From Pseudomonas sp. Au-Pse12 (lineage in GTDB: Bacteria; Pseudomonadota; Gammaproteobacteria; Pseudomonadales; Pseudomonadaceae), in contig NZ_JAJTTH010000013.1 of the NCBI RefSeq assembly GCF_021341665.1, positions 1 to 64,000 of the forward strand: DNA of 64,000 bases, written 5' to 3'. This document shows positions 33,615-42,901 of the stretch, piece after piece. Position numbers and translations under genes: made by a program. How positions within the stretch are numbered: the stretch's first letter is position 1; every line of letters starts with the position of its first letter. The notes under the pieces were generated by a model that saw nothing but the letters and a program-made list of their open reading frames with translations, was not told the origin of the DNA and searched no databases.

Positions 33615-34793
33615 TTAGCGTTCGATGGCCAATGCCACGCCCTGGCCACCGCCGATGCACAGGGTCGCCAGGCCTTTCTTGGCATCGCGCTTGAGCATTT
33701 CATGCAGCAGGGTCACCAGCACCCGGCAGCCCGACGCGCCGATCGGGTGGCCGATGGCAATCGCGCCGCCGTTGACGTTGACCTTGCTCGCATCCCATTC
33801 CAGCTCCTTGCCCACCGACAGCGATTGCGCGGCGAAGGCTTCGTTGGCTTCGATCAGGTCCAGCTCGTCCAGGGTCCAGCCGGCCTTGTCCAGGCAGCGG
33901 CGGGTGGCCGACACCGGGCCAATGCCCATGATCGCCGGGTCGACCCCGGCGTTGGCGTAGGCGGCGATCCTGGCCAGTACCGGCAAGCCCAGGGCGCGAG
34001 CCTTGCTGGCGCTCATCAGCATGACCGCGGCGGCGCCATCGTTCAGCGACGAGGCGTTGCCGGCGGTCACGCTGCCGTCTTTCTTGAACGCCGGCTTGAG
34101 CTTGGCCAGGGCCTCGGCGGTGGTGCCGGGACGCGGTTGTTCGTCGGTGGCGAAGCTCAGCGGCTCGCCCTTGCGCTGGGGAATCAGGATCGGGGTGATC
34201 TCGTCGACAAAGCGCCCGGCCTCGATCGCGGCCACGGCTTTCTGCTGGGACGCGGCGGCGAAGGCGTCCTGGGCTTCACGGCTGATGGCGTATTTGTCCA
34301 CCAGGTTCTCGGCGGTGATGCCCATGTGGTAGTCGTTGAAGGCGTCCCACAGGCCGTCGCTGATCATGGTGTCGATCATCTGGCTGTGGCCCATGCGCAG
34401 GCCGGTGCGGGCGCCGGGCAGCACGTAGTTGGACAGGCTCATGTTTTCCTGGCCGCCGGCGATGATCACCTCGGCATCGCCACAGCGGATGGCCTGGGCG
34501 CCCAGGTGCAGGGCTTTGAGGCCCGAGCCGCAGACCTTGTTCAGGGTCAGGGCGGGCACGGCGTGGGGCAGGCCGGCCTTGATCGCGGCCTGGCGCGCGG
34601 GGTTCTGCCCGGCGCCGGCGGTGAGCACCTGGCCCATGATCACTTCGTCGACCTGGGCCGGGTCGATGCCGGTCTGGGCCAGCAGCTGGCGGATCACGGC
34701 GGCGCCCAGGTCAACGGCGGGAATGCCCGCCAGGGAGCCCTGGAAACTGCCCACGGCGGTACGGGTGGCGGCAACGATGACAACGTCTTGCAT
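33615..34793 (-). CDS. atoB: Acetyl-CoA acetyltransferase (thiolase)
   Basis: This 392-aa thiolase interconverts two acetyl-CoA with acetoacetyl-CoA plus CoA. The acyl-accepting cysteine is C88 in NKVCGSGLKA. The catalytic histidine is in AIGHPIGASG and the second cysteine in LCIGGGQGVA. It follows the two CoA-transferase subunit genes by 11 bases, so the operon takes acetoacetate to acetyl-CoA. AGGAG precedes the ATG. Confidence 0.93.
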   Translation of the reverse strand: MQDVVIVAATRTAVGSFQGSLAGIPAVDLGAAVIRQLLAQTGIDPAQVDEVIMGQVLTAGAGQNPARQAAIKAGLPHAVPALTLNKVCGSGLKALHLGAQAIRCGDAEVIIAGGQENMSLSNYVLPGARTGLRMGHSQMIDTMISDGLWDAFNDYHMGITAENLVDKYAISREAQDAFAAASQQKAVAAIEAGRFVDEITPILIPQRKGEPLSFATDEQPRPGTTAEALAKLKPAFKKDGSVTAGNASSLNDGAAAVMLMSASKARALGLPVLARIAAYANAGVDPAIMGIGPVSATRRCLDKAGWTLDELDLIEANEAFAAQSLSVGKELEWDASKVNVNGGAIAIGHPIGASGCRVLVTLLHEMLKRDAKKGLATLCIGGGQGVALAIER

Positions 34794-34804
34794 GATGGGG
34801 CTCC

Positions 34805-35464
34805 TCAGGCGAACTGCATTTCAGGTACGTGGTCCGGCACGATCAGCTTGCCGGCGGTCTTGCTGACGATTTCCTCGACGCTGACCCCGGGGGCGCGCTC
34901 CTTGAGGATGAAGGCGCCGTTCTCGATCTCCAGGTAGGCCAGGTCGGTGAGCACGCGCTTGATGCATTGGGCGCCGGTCAGCGGCAGGCTGCAGCGGCTG
35001 AGCAGCTTGGATTCGCCGTCTTTCGAGGCGTGGGTCATGGTCACGATGATGTTTTCGGCACCGGCCACCAGGTCCATGGCGCCGCCCATGCCCTTGACCA
35101 GCTTGCCGGGGATCATCCACGAGGCGATGTTGCCCTGCACGTCCACCTCGAAGGCGCCGAGCACGGTGAGGTCGATATGGCCGCCGCGGATCATCGCGAA
35201 GGATTCGGCGGAAGAGAAGATCGAGGCGCCGATGCGCGCGGTGACCGTCTGCTTGCCGGCGTTGATCATGTCGGCGTCGACCTGGTCCTCGGTGGGGAAG
35301 GCGCCCATGCCGAGCAGGCCGTTTTCCGATTGCAGCATGACTTCCATGCCGTCGGGGATGTAGTTGGCCACCAGGGTCGGGATGCCGATGCCGAGGTTGA
35401 CGTAGAAGCCGTCCTGCAGTTCGCGGGCGACGCGCTGAGCCATTTGTTCGCGGGTAAGAGCCAT
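34805..35464 (-). CDS. 3-oxoacid CoA-transferase subunit B
   Basis: This 219-aa beta subunit carries the catalytic glutamate E47 in LQSENGLLGMG, which forms the glutamyl-CoA thioester. Together with the A subunit upstream and the thiolase downstream it fits transfer of CoA from succinyl-CoA to acetoacetate (or dehydrocarnitine, as described for P. aeruginosa DhcAB). The sequence does not decide between these substrates. It is 36 bases from the A-subunit gene on the same strand. Confidence 0.9.
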   Translation of the reverse strand: MALTREQMAQRVARELQDGFYVNLGIGIPTLVANYIPDGMEVMLQSENGLLGMGAFPTEDQVDADMINAGKQTVTARIGASIFSSAESFAMIRGGHIDLTVLGAFEVDVQGNIASWMIPGKLVKGMGGAMDLVAGAENIIVTMTHASKDGESKLLSRCSLPLTGAQCIKRVLTDLAYLEIENGAFILKERAPGVSVEEIVSKTAGKLIVPDHVPEMQFA

Positions 35465-35500
35465 GTTTGTTGTCCTTTTAGTCGGGCTGGGGAAGGGCGA

Positions 35501-36199
35501 TCACTTGCGCACGGTGCGCTGTTCGATGCGCTTCTCGAAGGTGCCGCAGATGACCCGGTCGACGTAGATGCCGGGGGTGTGGATCTGCGTCGGGTCCAGC
35601 TCGCCCGGCTCGACGATTTCTTCCACTTCGACCACGGTGATCTTGCCGGCGGTGGCCGCCAGGGGGTTGAAGTTCTGTGCGGTGTGGCGATAGATCACGT
35701 TGCCGAAATGGTCGGCCTTCCAGCCCTTGACGATGGCGAAGTCACCGGTAATGGACTCTTCCATCAGGTAGGTGCGGCCCTTGAATTCGCGGGTTTCCTT
35801 GCCTTCGGCCACTGGGGTGCCGACGCCGGTGGCGGTGAAGAAGGCCGGGATGCCGGCGCCGCCAGCGCGCATTTTTTCCGCCAGGGTGCCTTGGGGGGTC
35901 AGCACCACTTCGATCTCGCCGCTGAGCAGCTGCTTTTCGAACAGGGCGTTTTCACCCACGTAGGAAGCGACCACCTTGCTGATCTGGCGGTCTTCCAGCA
36001 GCACGCCCAGGCCGAAACCGTCGACCCCGCAGTTGTTCGACACCACGGTCAGGTCACGGGTACCACGACGTTTGATCTCGGCGATCAGGTTCTCGGGGAT
36101 ACCGCACAGACCGAAGCCGCCGGCGATCACGGTCATGCCATCTTGCAGACCTTCCAGGGCTTCCTCGTAGGACGCCACGCGCTTATCGAAACCTGCCAT
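35501..36199 (-). CDS. 3-oxoacid CoA-transferase subunit A
   Basis: This 232-aa alpha subunit has the family start SYEEALEGLQDGMTVIAGGFGLCGIPENLI and the SNNCGVDGFGLG and GxGIPAFFTxTGVGT stretches. It is the first gene of the CoA-transferase/thiolase operon. The start at 36199 is preferred over 36208 because AGAGG lies nine bases before it but abuts the upstream ATG. A LysR gene is divergent, across a heptanucleotide tandem repeat. Confidence 0.9.
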   Translation of the reverse strand: MAGFDKRVASYEEALEGLQDGMTVIAGGFGLCGIPENLIAEIKRRGTRDLTVVSNNCGVDGFGLGVLLEDRQISKVVASYVGENALFEKQLLSGEIEVVLTPQGTLAEKMRAGGAGIPAFFTATGVGTPVAEGKETREFKGRTYLMEESITGDFAIVKGWKADHFGNVIYRHTAQNFNPLAATAGKITVVEVEEIVEPGELDPTQIHTPGIYVDRVICGTFEKRIEQRTVRK

Positions 36200-36321
36200 T
36201 TGCACCATCCTCTTTCTTGTTCGTTGGCGGCTGGCCAGCCGTTTGCGGGTCAGTGTTGCGCTACGGGATTGATTTGTTAAGTTGATTTTTAAGGTTGATT
36301 AATTGGGAAAACAGCATAATG

Positions 36322-36391
36322 AGCTGCAAGCTGCAAGCTGCAAGCTGCAAGCTGCAAGCTGCAAGCTGCAAGCTGCAAGCTGCAAGCTGCA
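36322..36391. repeat. Ten-copy AGCTGCA tandem repeat
   Basis: Ten perfect head-to-tail copies of the seven-base unit AGCTGCA fill 70 bases, with a partial copy after. They lie in the intergenic space of the divergent CoA-transferase operon and LysR gene. Degenerate relatives continue to about 36418 (TTGAAGCTTATAGCTT). Copy number could change by slippage and alter promoter spacing. Confidence 0.9.
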
Positions 36392-36442
36392 AGCTCTCGG
36401 CTTGAAGCTTATAGCTTGCCGCTGCCCTTCTGAGGATGAGAG

Positions 36443-37345
36443 ATGACGGTTAAACAGATACGGGCCTTTCTGGCGGTGGCCCACAGTTTGAGCTTTGCCC
36501 TGGCCTGCGAGCGCCTGCACCTGTCGCAGTCGGCCCTGAGCCTGACCATCAAGGCCCTGGAAGAAGGCTTGGGCGGGCGCCTGTTTACCCGTAATACGCG
36601 CAACGTCGCCCTGACCCCGGAAGGCGAGGCCCTGCTGCCCCTGGCGCGGCGCTTGATCGCCGACTGGGACAACGCCGAGGATGAGCTGCGCCAGCGTTTC
36701 ACCCTGCAGCGCGGGCGGGTGACGGTGGCGGCCATGCCGTCCTTTGCCGGCAACCTGTTGCCGCCGATCCTCAAGCACTTTCGCGCCCGCTACCCCCAGG
36801 TCAACGTCACGGTCAACGATGTGGTCAACGAGCAGGTGCTGGAAATGGTTCGCGACCGCGAGGTGGAACTGGGGGTGGCCTTCGAACCCCAGGACAGCTC
36901 TTCCCTGCAGTTCACCCCGCTGTACATCGACCGCTTCGTGGCCGTGGTGGCCAAGGATTCGCCCCTGGCGCAGCGCAGCCGCATCGACTGGCAGACGCTG
37001 CTGCAGGAGCCCTTTATCACCCTGCAGCGGCCGTCCACGGTGCGGGTGATGCTCGAAGACCACCTGCGGGCCCGGGGCGTGCAGTTGCCGGTGGAGTTTG
37101 AAAGCCATCAGTTGGCGACCGTGGGGCGCATGGTCGCCAGCGGCCTGGGCGTCAGTGCCGTGCCGGCGCTGTGTGCCCAGCATATGCGCGAGCTGGGCGG
37201 GCACTGCCTGACCCTGGACGACCCGGTGGTGGAGCGGGCCATCGGCGTACTAACCAAGCCCGGGGACGAACTGTCCACTGCGGCCCAGGCGCTGTTCGAC
37301 ATCCTGCGCGAGGAAAACCTCGGCCAGCGCGTGGCGATGCTTTGA
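36443..37345 (+). CDS. LysR family regulator, divergent from the CoA-transferase operon
   Basis: This 300-aa LysR regulator has a helix-turn-helix at about 2-60 (VKQIRAFLAVAHSLSFALACERLHLSQSALSLTI) and a CbbR/CysB-like effector domain. From its position it probably controls the CoA-transferase/thiolase genes and senses an acetoacetate- or carnitine-related compound. The tandem repeat ends about 50 bases upstream of its start, so its promoter must lie in or near the repeat. GAGGATGAG precedes the ATG. Confidence 0.88.
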   Translation: MTVKQIRAFLAVAHSLSFALACERLHLSQSALSLTIKALEEGLGGRLFTRNTRNVALTPEGEALLPLARRLIADWDNAEDELRQRFTLQRGRVTVAAMPSFAGNLLPPILKHFRARYPQVNVTVNDVVNEQVLEMVRDREVELGVAFEPQDSSSLQFTPLYIDRFVAVVAKDSPLAQRSRIDWQTLLQEPFITLQRPSTVRVMLEDHLRARGVQLPVEFESHQLATVGRMVASGLGVSAVPALCAQHMRELGGHCLTLDDPVVERAIGVLTKPGDELSTAAQALFDILREENLGQRVAML

Positions 37346-37348
37346 GGC

Positions 37349-38191
37349 TTAGCGCAGCAGGCGCTCGGCCAGCAGCGGCAACAGCCGGTCGCAGGGCTCG
37401 CCGAGCTTGAGGTCCAGCAATTCGTCGGCGCGGGTCTTGCCGAAGTTGATGGCCAGCAGCGGCTTGCCCTGTTCGGCCACGGCGCGGCACAGGCGAAACG
37501 CCGAATACGCCATCAGCGATGAACCCACCACCAGCAGGCCGGCGGCCTCGTGCACCGCGTTCAGGGCCCGGGCGGCGGTAGTCTGGGCCACGTTCTCGCC
37601 GAAGAACACCACATCGGGCTTCAAGCGGTCGCCGTCGCAGTAGGGGCAACGGGGCACCTGGAAGCGTTCCTCGAAGGCCGGGTCCAGCAGGGTGTCGCCA
37701 TCCGGCGCCTGCACCGCGTCGACCCCGGCCAGGTAGGGATTGTGCGCCTCCAACTGCTGCTGGATGGCCTCGCGCTGGCTGCGCTGGCCGCAGTCCAGGC
37801 ACAGCACCCGCTGCAGGCTGCCGTGGAGTTCGATGACCTCCAGGCTGCCGGCCTCATCATGCAGGGCGTCGACATTCTGGGTGATCACCCCGGCGATCCG
37901 GCCTGCCGCCTGCAACTGCGCCAAGGCCTGATGCGCAGCATTCGGTCGGGCCTGGCGAATGCGCGGCCAGCCGAGCATGGCCCGGGCCCAGTAGCGGCGC
38001 CGGGCGTCGGCCTGGCCGAGGAACTCCTGGTACATCATCGGCTGTTTGCCGCGACGCACGCCGTCGCTGTCGCGGTAGTCAGGGATGCCCGACGGGGTGC
38101 TGATGCCGGCGCCGGTAAGGACCATGAACGGCTGGCCGTGCATGGCGGCGGCGAGTTGCTCGAGCGGTGGGGCAGTAGGGCGATCGATCAT
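37349..38191 (-). CDS. Sirtuin-family NAD-dependent protein deacylase
   Basis: This 280-aa sirtuin has the NAD-binding GAGIS (27-31) with GIPDYRD. TQNVDALHDEAGS and VIELHGS follow, the latter holding the catalytic histidine. A zinc site is visible in CLDCG and CPYCDGD, and VVGSSLMAY near the end. Such enzymes remove acyl groups from lysines, and some act as ADP-ribosyltransferases. The start at 38191 gives a typical N-terminus, and the longer frame overlaps the AraC gene. It is convergent with the LysR gene. Confidence 0.9.
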   Translation of the reverse strand: MIDRPTAPPLEQLAAAMHGQPFMVLTGAGISTPSGIPDYRDSDGVRRGKQPMMYQEFLGQADARRRYWARAMLGWPRIRQARPNAAHQALAQLQAAGRIAGVITQNVDALHDEAGSLEVIELHGSLQRVLCLDCGQRSQREAIQQQLEAHNPYLAGVDAVQAPDGDTLLDPAFEERFQVPRCPYCDGDRLKPDVVFFGENVAQTTAARALNAVHEAAGLLVVGSSLMAYSAFRLCRAVAEQGKPLLAINFGKTRADELLDLKLGEPCDRLLPLLAERLLR

Positions 38192-38274
38192 GGGCTGCAC
38201 TCGTTTCCAGTGGCCAGGGACGCCTATCAGAAATAGCCGCAAAGCCCTGGCGGCGCCAGTGCCTTGTCCAGGCT

Positions 38275-39240
38275 TCAGCGCCCGGCGCCGAACACCGACT
38301 TGGGTGGCTTGCCATAGAACCGGGTAAAGGCCGCGCTGAAGTTGCCGGGAAAGCGGTAGCCCACTTGATAGGCCGCCTGGGCCACCTGGCAGCCGCCCTC
38401 CAGCAGGCGGTGGGCATGGCCCATGCGGATTTCCAGGAGCATGCGCTGCGGCGTGGTGTTGTAGTGCTCGCGCAGGCCCTGCTTGAGCTTGAACGCGTTG
38501 AGGCCCACGGCGGCGCACAGGTAGGCCACGGTCAGGGGCTGGTGCATCTGCTCGAACATCAGGTCGCGCACCCGCTGCAGCCGTTCAAGATCGGCGGCCT
38601 TCAGGCGCCGGCCCGGGGCAACAGGGGCGGGGGCCAGGGCCTGCAACTGCAAGGACAGCAGGCTCAGGGCGTGGATATGCAGCTCCAGCGTGGGTGGCTG
38701 TTGCGAGCCTGAGGGCTGGGCCAGGGCGCTGAGGTGGCCGGCACTGGCCCGGCCAGTGGGCCCGCAGGCCAGCAGTTGCAAGGCTTCCCGCCCCAGCAGC
38801 TGGCGAGCCCGGGCGGGGCCCAGGTACTGCTGGAGCAGGGTTTCGCCCACCAGCAAGCGCAGTTGCGCCACCGTTTCATTGGCGCCATAGCGGCGTTCGC
38901 CGCGGCTGGCCTGGAAGGCGCTGACGGTGGTGTGCCCGGCGCGAAACGCCAGGCTCGAACCCTTGGCGTCGAGGTAGCCCGAAGTGCCTTGCAGGGCACA
39001 GGTGATCACCAGCAGGCGGCCAGCGTGGCAACTGCTGGCCTCTTCGATCAAGGGACGATTGGGGTGGTAGCGCGAGCGCACCAGGGTCAGGTCCTGGGCC
39101 AGGGGCAGGCTGTCGCTATAGCAATCGCCCAGGGCCTGGGGCAGCTGCTGGCGTGACCAGCCGTCCGGGGCCTGGCTGTGCTCGCGCGCAGCGTTGCACG
39201 GTAGGAGGTAGGGCTGGGAAGAACCGGGGGCAATGGCCAT
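38275..39240 (-). CDS. AraC family regulator, PchR-like
   Basis: This 321-aa regulator has a C-terminal AraC DNA-binding domain with two helix-turn-helices (LTVAYLCAAVGLNAFKLKQGL and AAYQVGYRFPGNFSAAFTRFYGKPP). The N-terminal part resembles PchR-type siderophore-sensing regulators. The start at 39240 follows AGGAG. It is divergent from an MFS gene with a Fur-box-like site between them. I infer iron-dependent control of the transporter. The inducing siderophore is not known. Confidence 0.85.
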   Translation of the reverse strand: MAIAPGSSQPYLLPCNAAREHSQAPDGWSRQQLPQALGDCYSDSLPLAQDLTLVRSRYHPNRPLIEEASSCHAGRLLVITCALQGTSGYLDAKGSSLAFRAGHTTVSAFQASRGERRYGANETVAQLRLLVGETLLQQYLGPARARQLLGREALQLLACGPTGRASAGHLSALAQPSGSQQPPTLELHIHALSLLSLQLQALAPAPVAPGRRLKAADLERLQRVRDLMFEQMHQPLTVAYLCAAVGLNAFKLKQGLREHYNTTPQRMLLEIRMGHAHRLLEGGCQVAQAAYQVGYRFPGNFSAAFTRFYGKPPKSVFGAGR

Positions 39241-39306
39241 GTTCGCGCTCCTGCAATGAATGTCCTGCGTTTGCCATGGGAATGGATCCGTTTTCCATAT
39301 GAACAC

Positions 39307-39326
39307 GCATGATAAGCATTCTCGCT
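39307..39326. promoter_or_regulatory. Putative Fur box between AraC and MFS genes
   Basis: GCATGATAAGCATTCTCGCT matches the Fur consensus half TGATAATCATT in all but one base and partly matches the other half. It lies in the 159-base gap of two divergent genes, so it may repress both when iron is sufficient. Confidence 0.55.
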
Positions 39327-39399
39327 AAAAAGTAAGCTGTTTCCCAAGCAGGGGTGAGCGTCGTCACCTGGCGGCGCGCCACCTGCCACGGAGCAAGGG

Positions 39400-40614
39400 A
39401 TGAACCCTCAGAGCTTGAAAAACGCCAGTCCCCGAGGGCTCTGGCTGCGTACGGTGCTGGTGAGTGCCATGGCGTTGCCGATGCTGATCTTCTACGCCAT
39501 CGGCACCCTCGGGCCCTTGCTGGTCGCCGATCTTGGGATTGCGCCCCACTGGCTGGGTTGGCTGCTGATGAGCGCCTTCGGCCTGGCGGCACTGCTGTCG
39601 CTGTGGGCCGGGCCGCTGGTGAACCGGCTCGGCACCCGGCGTGCCCTAGCCTTGCTGTTCTGGGCGACCCTGGCCGGGTATGGCCTGCTGGTCAGCCTGC
39701 CGGGATTTGCCGGGGTGCTGCTGGCCCTGGCGATCTGCGGGGTGGCCCAGGCCCTGGCCAACCCGGTCACTCATCTGCTGGTGGCCGAGTGTGTCGAGGC
39801 CCGCAGCAAGGCGGCGCTGGTGGGGCTGAAACAGTCCGGGGTGCAGGTGTCGGCGCTGTTTGCCGGGCTGGTGCTGCCGGCCCTGGCCGGGCATCTGGGC
39901 TGGCGCGCAGCCTTGGCCTGCCTGCTGCTGCCGACCTTGCTGCTGGCGCTGTGGGGGCCAAGGGTGGCGCCGGCGGGCGTGACGGGCAAGCCCGTGAGCT
40001 TGAAGATTTCCTGGCCGAATTCACGGCTGGGGTTGTTGTTGGGGGGGCAGCTGTGTGTCGGCCTGGTGCTGGCGTCCTTCGTGACCTTTCTTGGGCTGTT
40101 CGCGGCCCGGCAAGGGGTGGCGGTCGGCGAGAGCGGGGCCATGGTCGCCGGGTTCGGGGTCATGGGCATCCTGGCCCGGACGGTGCTGACGCCATGGGCG
40201 GCACGTCTGGCGGAGGAGTCCTGGCTGCTGCTGACGTTATTGCTCCTGGCCAGCCTGGCCCTGGCGGTGACCGCCCAGGCCACGCCGCAGGCGCACTGGC
40301 CCTTGTGGTTCGGCGCGCTGGGCATGGGCCTGACGGCGGTGGCCACCCAGGCCATTGCCATGAGCATGCTGCTGCGCGATCCGGCCTTTGGCAGCCCGGC
40401 CACGGCTTCAAGCCTGCTGTCGGCGGGTTTTTTTCTCGGTTTTGCCCTGGGCCCGCTGCTGTTCGGTCTGGTCCAGCAGCGCCAGGGTGGCTTCGCCTAC
40501 GCCTGGCTGTTTTTGATCGCCGTGCTGCTTCTGGGGGGTGTGTTCAGCCTGTTGCTGGCCAGGCTGCGCCGTCGCGATGCCATGGGGCGGGGGGGCCTGA
40601 CGCCAGAGCGTTGA
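39400..40614 (+). CDS. MFS transporter, possibly iron-regulated
   Basis: This 404-aa, 12-helix major facilitator has a first helix at about 15-37, GRLV-type motif A (WAGPLVNRLGTRRALALLFW) at about 68-87 and a central loop at about 190-205. It belongs to the YbfB/CynX-like uptake-type MFS proteins rather than the drug exporters. A Fur-like site and a PchR-like regulator lie just upstream, so movement of a siderophore or its precursor is a reasonable guess. Confidence 0.82.
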   Translation: MNPQSLKNASPRGLWLRTVLVSAMALPMLIFYAIGTLGPLLVADLGIAPHWLGWLLMSAFGLAALLSLWAGPLVNRLGTRRALALLFWATLAGYGLLVSLPGFAGVLLALAICGVAQALANPVTHLLVAECVEARSKAALVGLKQSGVQVSALFAGLVLPALAGHLGWRAALACLLLPTLLLALWGPRVAPAGVTGKPVSLKISWPNSRLGLLLGGQLCVGLVLASFVTFLGLFAARQGVAVGESGAMVAGFGVMGILARTVLTPWAARLAEESWLLLTLLLLASLALAVTAQATPQAHWPLWFGALGMGLTAVATQAIAMSMLLRDPAFGSPATASSLLSAGFFLGFALGPLLFGLVQQRQGGFAYAWLFLIAVLLLGGVFSLLLARLRRRDAMGRGGLTPER

Positions 40615-40669
40615 GCGAAGAGACAATGGGGCCCGACCTGAAACAGCGTTCCAGGCCGGGCAAGGGGCA

Positions 40670-42901
40670 TCAGCTGGAGTGTTCGCTGTCGGCGTCCTGA
40701 GGCATTTCCCCGGCGTTGTCTTCTTGCCCCGGCAACTCGGTGATCACGCTGAAGTCGCTGACTTCCACCGCTCCCAGGCCATAGCCCAGCAAGTGGAAGG
40801 AGAAGGCCTTGCGGGTTTCCGGGTTGTCGAAGCTGAAGTCCATCTGCAACGGTTGGTCGGGAGTGACCAGCATCTCTTCCGGCAAGCCCAGGGGAACGTC
40901 CTGTTCCAGTTCCTTGCCCTTGAGCAGGATGTAGGCGTTCTGCTGCGGGTCGGCGGAGCGCACGGTGAAGCGCACCCGGGTCTGCGAGCCCTTGGGCATT
41001 TCCAGGTACTGGGCACCGATCAGGTTGTCGGCCCAGTCGTCCTTGATCTGCGCCTGCAGCGGGATGATCGCCGGGCTGCCGAACTGGTAGTGCTGGTTCA
41101 GCGGCGACTGCAGCAGGCTGCGGTCCAGGTGCGCAGCCCGGGCGCTGATCTGCCGTGCCCGCAGGCCGCCGTACTGGCCTTGCAGGCTGGCGCTGTCGGC
41201 GATGAAGCCGGGGCTGGCGTAGTAGCGGCAGCGTTGCTGGAAATCACACTCGGTGAAGGTGCCCTGGCCATCGTGGTAACGCAGCTTGCCGTTGGTGTAG
41301 GACATGATCTCCCGGCCCTGGGCATAGTCGCGAAACAGCGAGCGGCCGCTGAGGCTGGCGGGCACCGGCAGGGCGAAGTAGTCCAGCACCGAGGCACTGA
41401 GGTCGACGTGGCCGTAGGTCCCGGACTTGAGGTGCGGCAGCAGCGCCTGGTCCGGGGCGAGCATCAGGTTGAAGCCCCAGGACGAAGCCAGGCGCACGCC
41501 GTCGATGCCGTGGGACTCATCGGAGGTGATGATCACCAGGGTGTCCTTGAGCACGCCCTTGCGCTCCAGCCCCGTGAGGAACTGGTCGATGGCGTCGTCC
41601 AGGTAGCCGACCGCCGCCTGCTTCGGCGTGTCATAGCGCTCCAGGTAGTCCTCGGGGGCCGAGTAGGGCTGGTGGGTGCCGACGGTCAGCAGGGTGAGCA
41701 TCCACGGCTTCTTGTTTTTCTTCAGCTGCTCGACGTAGCTCAGGGCGCCTTCGAAGAAGGCCTTGTCGTCCTTGCCCCAGGGGAATTCCAGGTAGTTGTC
41801 GTTCTTGAACCACTCCAGGCCATGGGTCGAATCAAAGCCGATGTGCGGCATGATCTTGTCCTTGGCCATGAAGCGCAGGCCGGCGCCCTGCAGGTAGTGG
41901 GTGTTGAAACCGAACTTGTGCATCTGCGCCGGCAGGCAGGCCTGGTTGCGCTGGCTCTGGGTGAGCATCTCGACGCCCTTGGGGGTGCCGTTGTCGAGCT
42001 TGTCGTAGTCGCCGCAGAGCATGGCGTACAGGCCACGGATGGTCTGGTGGCTGTGCAGCACGTAGTCCGGGGTGTTCATGCCGCGCTCGGCCCAGGCGCT
42101 GAGCTTGGGCATCAGGTCTTCCTGGTAGTGGCTGTTCAGGGCCTCGCGGTTGGTGCGGATATAGGCCCCGGGAATGCCTTCCAGGGTGATCAGCAGCACG
42201 TTGCGCGCGCGACCGGCGCTGGGCAGCAGCGGCTGGCCTTCAAGATCGAGGCGGGTCAGCCCGGTCATGGGGGGGGCTACATCGGCGACATCGCCTTGCA
42301 GCCAGTCTTCGACCTGCATCTGTGCATGGCCGGTGGCGGTGGCCAGGGCCTGGTGGGGCAGGTTGAACAGCTGCCACTGGTCGGCTTCGCTGGGCTTCAG
42401 GTACTGGGTGGTGCCATGGACCAGGAGCAGCCCCAGCGGCACGATCCACAGCGCGCGTGGCAGGGCCGGCAGCTGGCTTGCCCGGCTGCTGCGCTGAACC
42501 ACCAGCCACAACACCAGCCCCAGCAGCAGGGTCAGCCCCAGCTCGGGGTGGGTCAGGCCGCCGCCGGTGGAGTTGCCGACAAATTGCGGGTCCACCAGGT
42601 AATGCAGGTCGGCGAGGTTGGGCATGCGCCCCACGGCGCTCACCAGCTCGGCGCTGACCAGGGTCAAGAGCGCCCAGACCAACAGCACCGGCAGCGCCAG
42701 CCACCAGCGGCGGCGATACAGGAGCAGGGTCAGCAGGCTGGCGCTGGCCAGGTCCGACAGATAGCCCAGCGGGTGGGACCAGCCCAGGGCCAGGCGCGCG
42801 CCCATGGGCACCAGCAACAGCAGGCTGAACAAGGCACACAGGGGGGCGAGGGGGTGTTGTAGGCAACGACGGATCAACTTCACAAATAACCTGCCTGTCA
42901 T
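40670..42901 (-). CDS. LTA-synthase-like membrane phosphoglycerol transferase / sulfatase
   Basis: This 743-aa protein has about five N-terminal membrane helices (to about residue 150) and a large periplasmic alkaline-phosphatase-fold domain. The metal and nucleophile region is NVLLITLEGIPGAYI, then HSHQTIRGLYAMLCGDY, with VIITSDESHGIDG later. Gram-negative members transfer phosphoglycerol to periplasmic glucans (OpgB/MdoB type), which fits better than teichoic acid synthesis here. A C-terminal beta-rich part of about 150 residues is extra. ATG 42901 is preferred over the TTG at 42916. Confidence 0.85.
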   Translation of the reverse strand: MTGRLFVKLIRRCLQHPLAPLCALFSLLLLVPMGARLALGWSHPLGYLSDLASASLLTLLLYRRRWWLALPVLLVWALLTLVSAELVSAVGRMPNLADLHYLVDPQFVGNSTGGGLTHPELGLTLLLGLVLWLVVQRSSRASQLPALPRALWIVPLGLLLVHGTTQYLKPSEADQWQLFNLPHQALATATGHAQMQVEDWLQGDVADVAPPMTGLTRLDLEGQPLLPSAGRARNVLLITLEGIPGAYIRTNREALNSHYQEDLMPKLSAWAERGMNTPDYVLHSHQTIRGLYAMLCGDYDKLDNGTPKGVEMLTQSQRNQACLPAQMHKFGFNTHYLQGAGLRFMAKDKIMPHIGFDSTHGLEWFKNDNYLEFPWGKDDKAFFEGALSYVEQLKKNKKPWMLTLLTVGTHQPYSAPEDYLERYDTPKQAAVGYLDDAIDQFLTGLERKGVLKDTLVIITSDESHGIDGVRLASSWGFNLMLAPDQALLPHLKSGTYGHVDLSASVLDYFALPVPASLSGRSLFRDYAQGREIMSYTNGKLRYHDGQGTFTECDFQQRCRYYASPGFIADSASLQGQYGGLRARQISARAAHLDRSLLQSPLNQHYQFGSPAIIPLQAQIKDDWADNLIGAQYLEMPKGSQTRVRFTVRSADPQQNAYILLKGKELEQDVPLGLPEEMLVTPDQPLQMDFSFDNPETRKAFSFHLLGYGLGAVEVSDFSVITELPGQEDNAGEMPQDADSEHSS

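Noticed and set aside
33615..36199. PHB synthesis locus
   Set aside because: A thiolase is present but the partners are CoA-transferase subunits, with no reductase or polymerase, so acetoacetate use fits better.
36322..36391. CRISPR array
   Set aside because: The unit is seven bases with no spacers. No array or cas genes were seen anywhere in the window.
36299..37204. Minus-strand frame reading repeated LQLAACS from the heptanucleotide repeat
   Set aside because: It is antisense to a LysR gene, and the peptide repeat is a by-product of the tandem DNA repeat.
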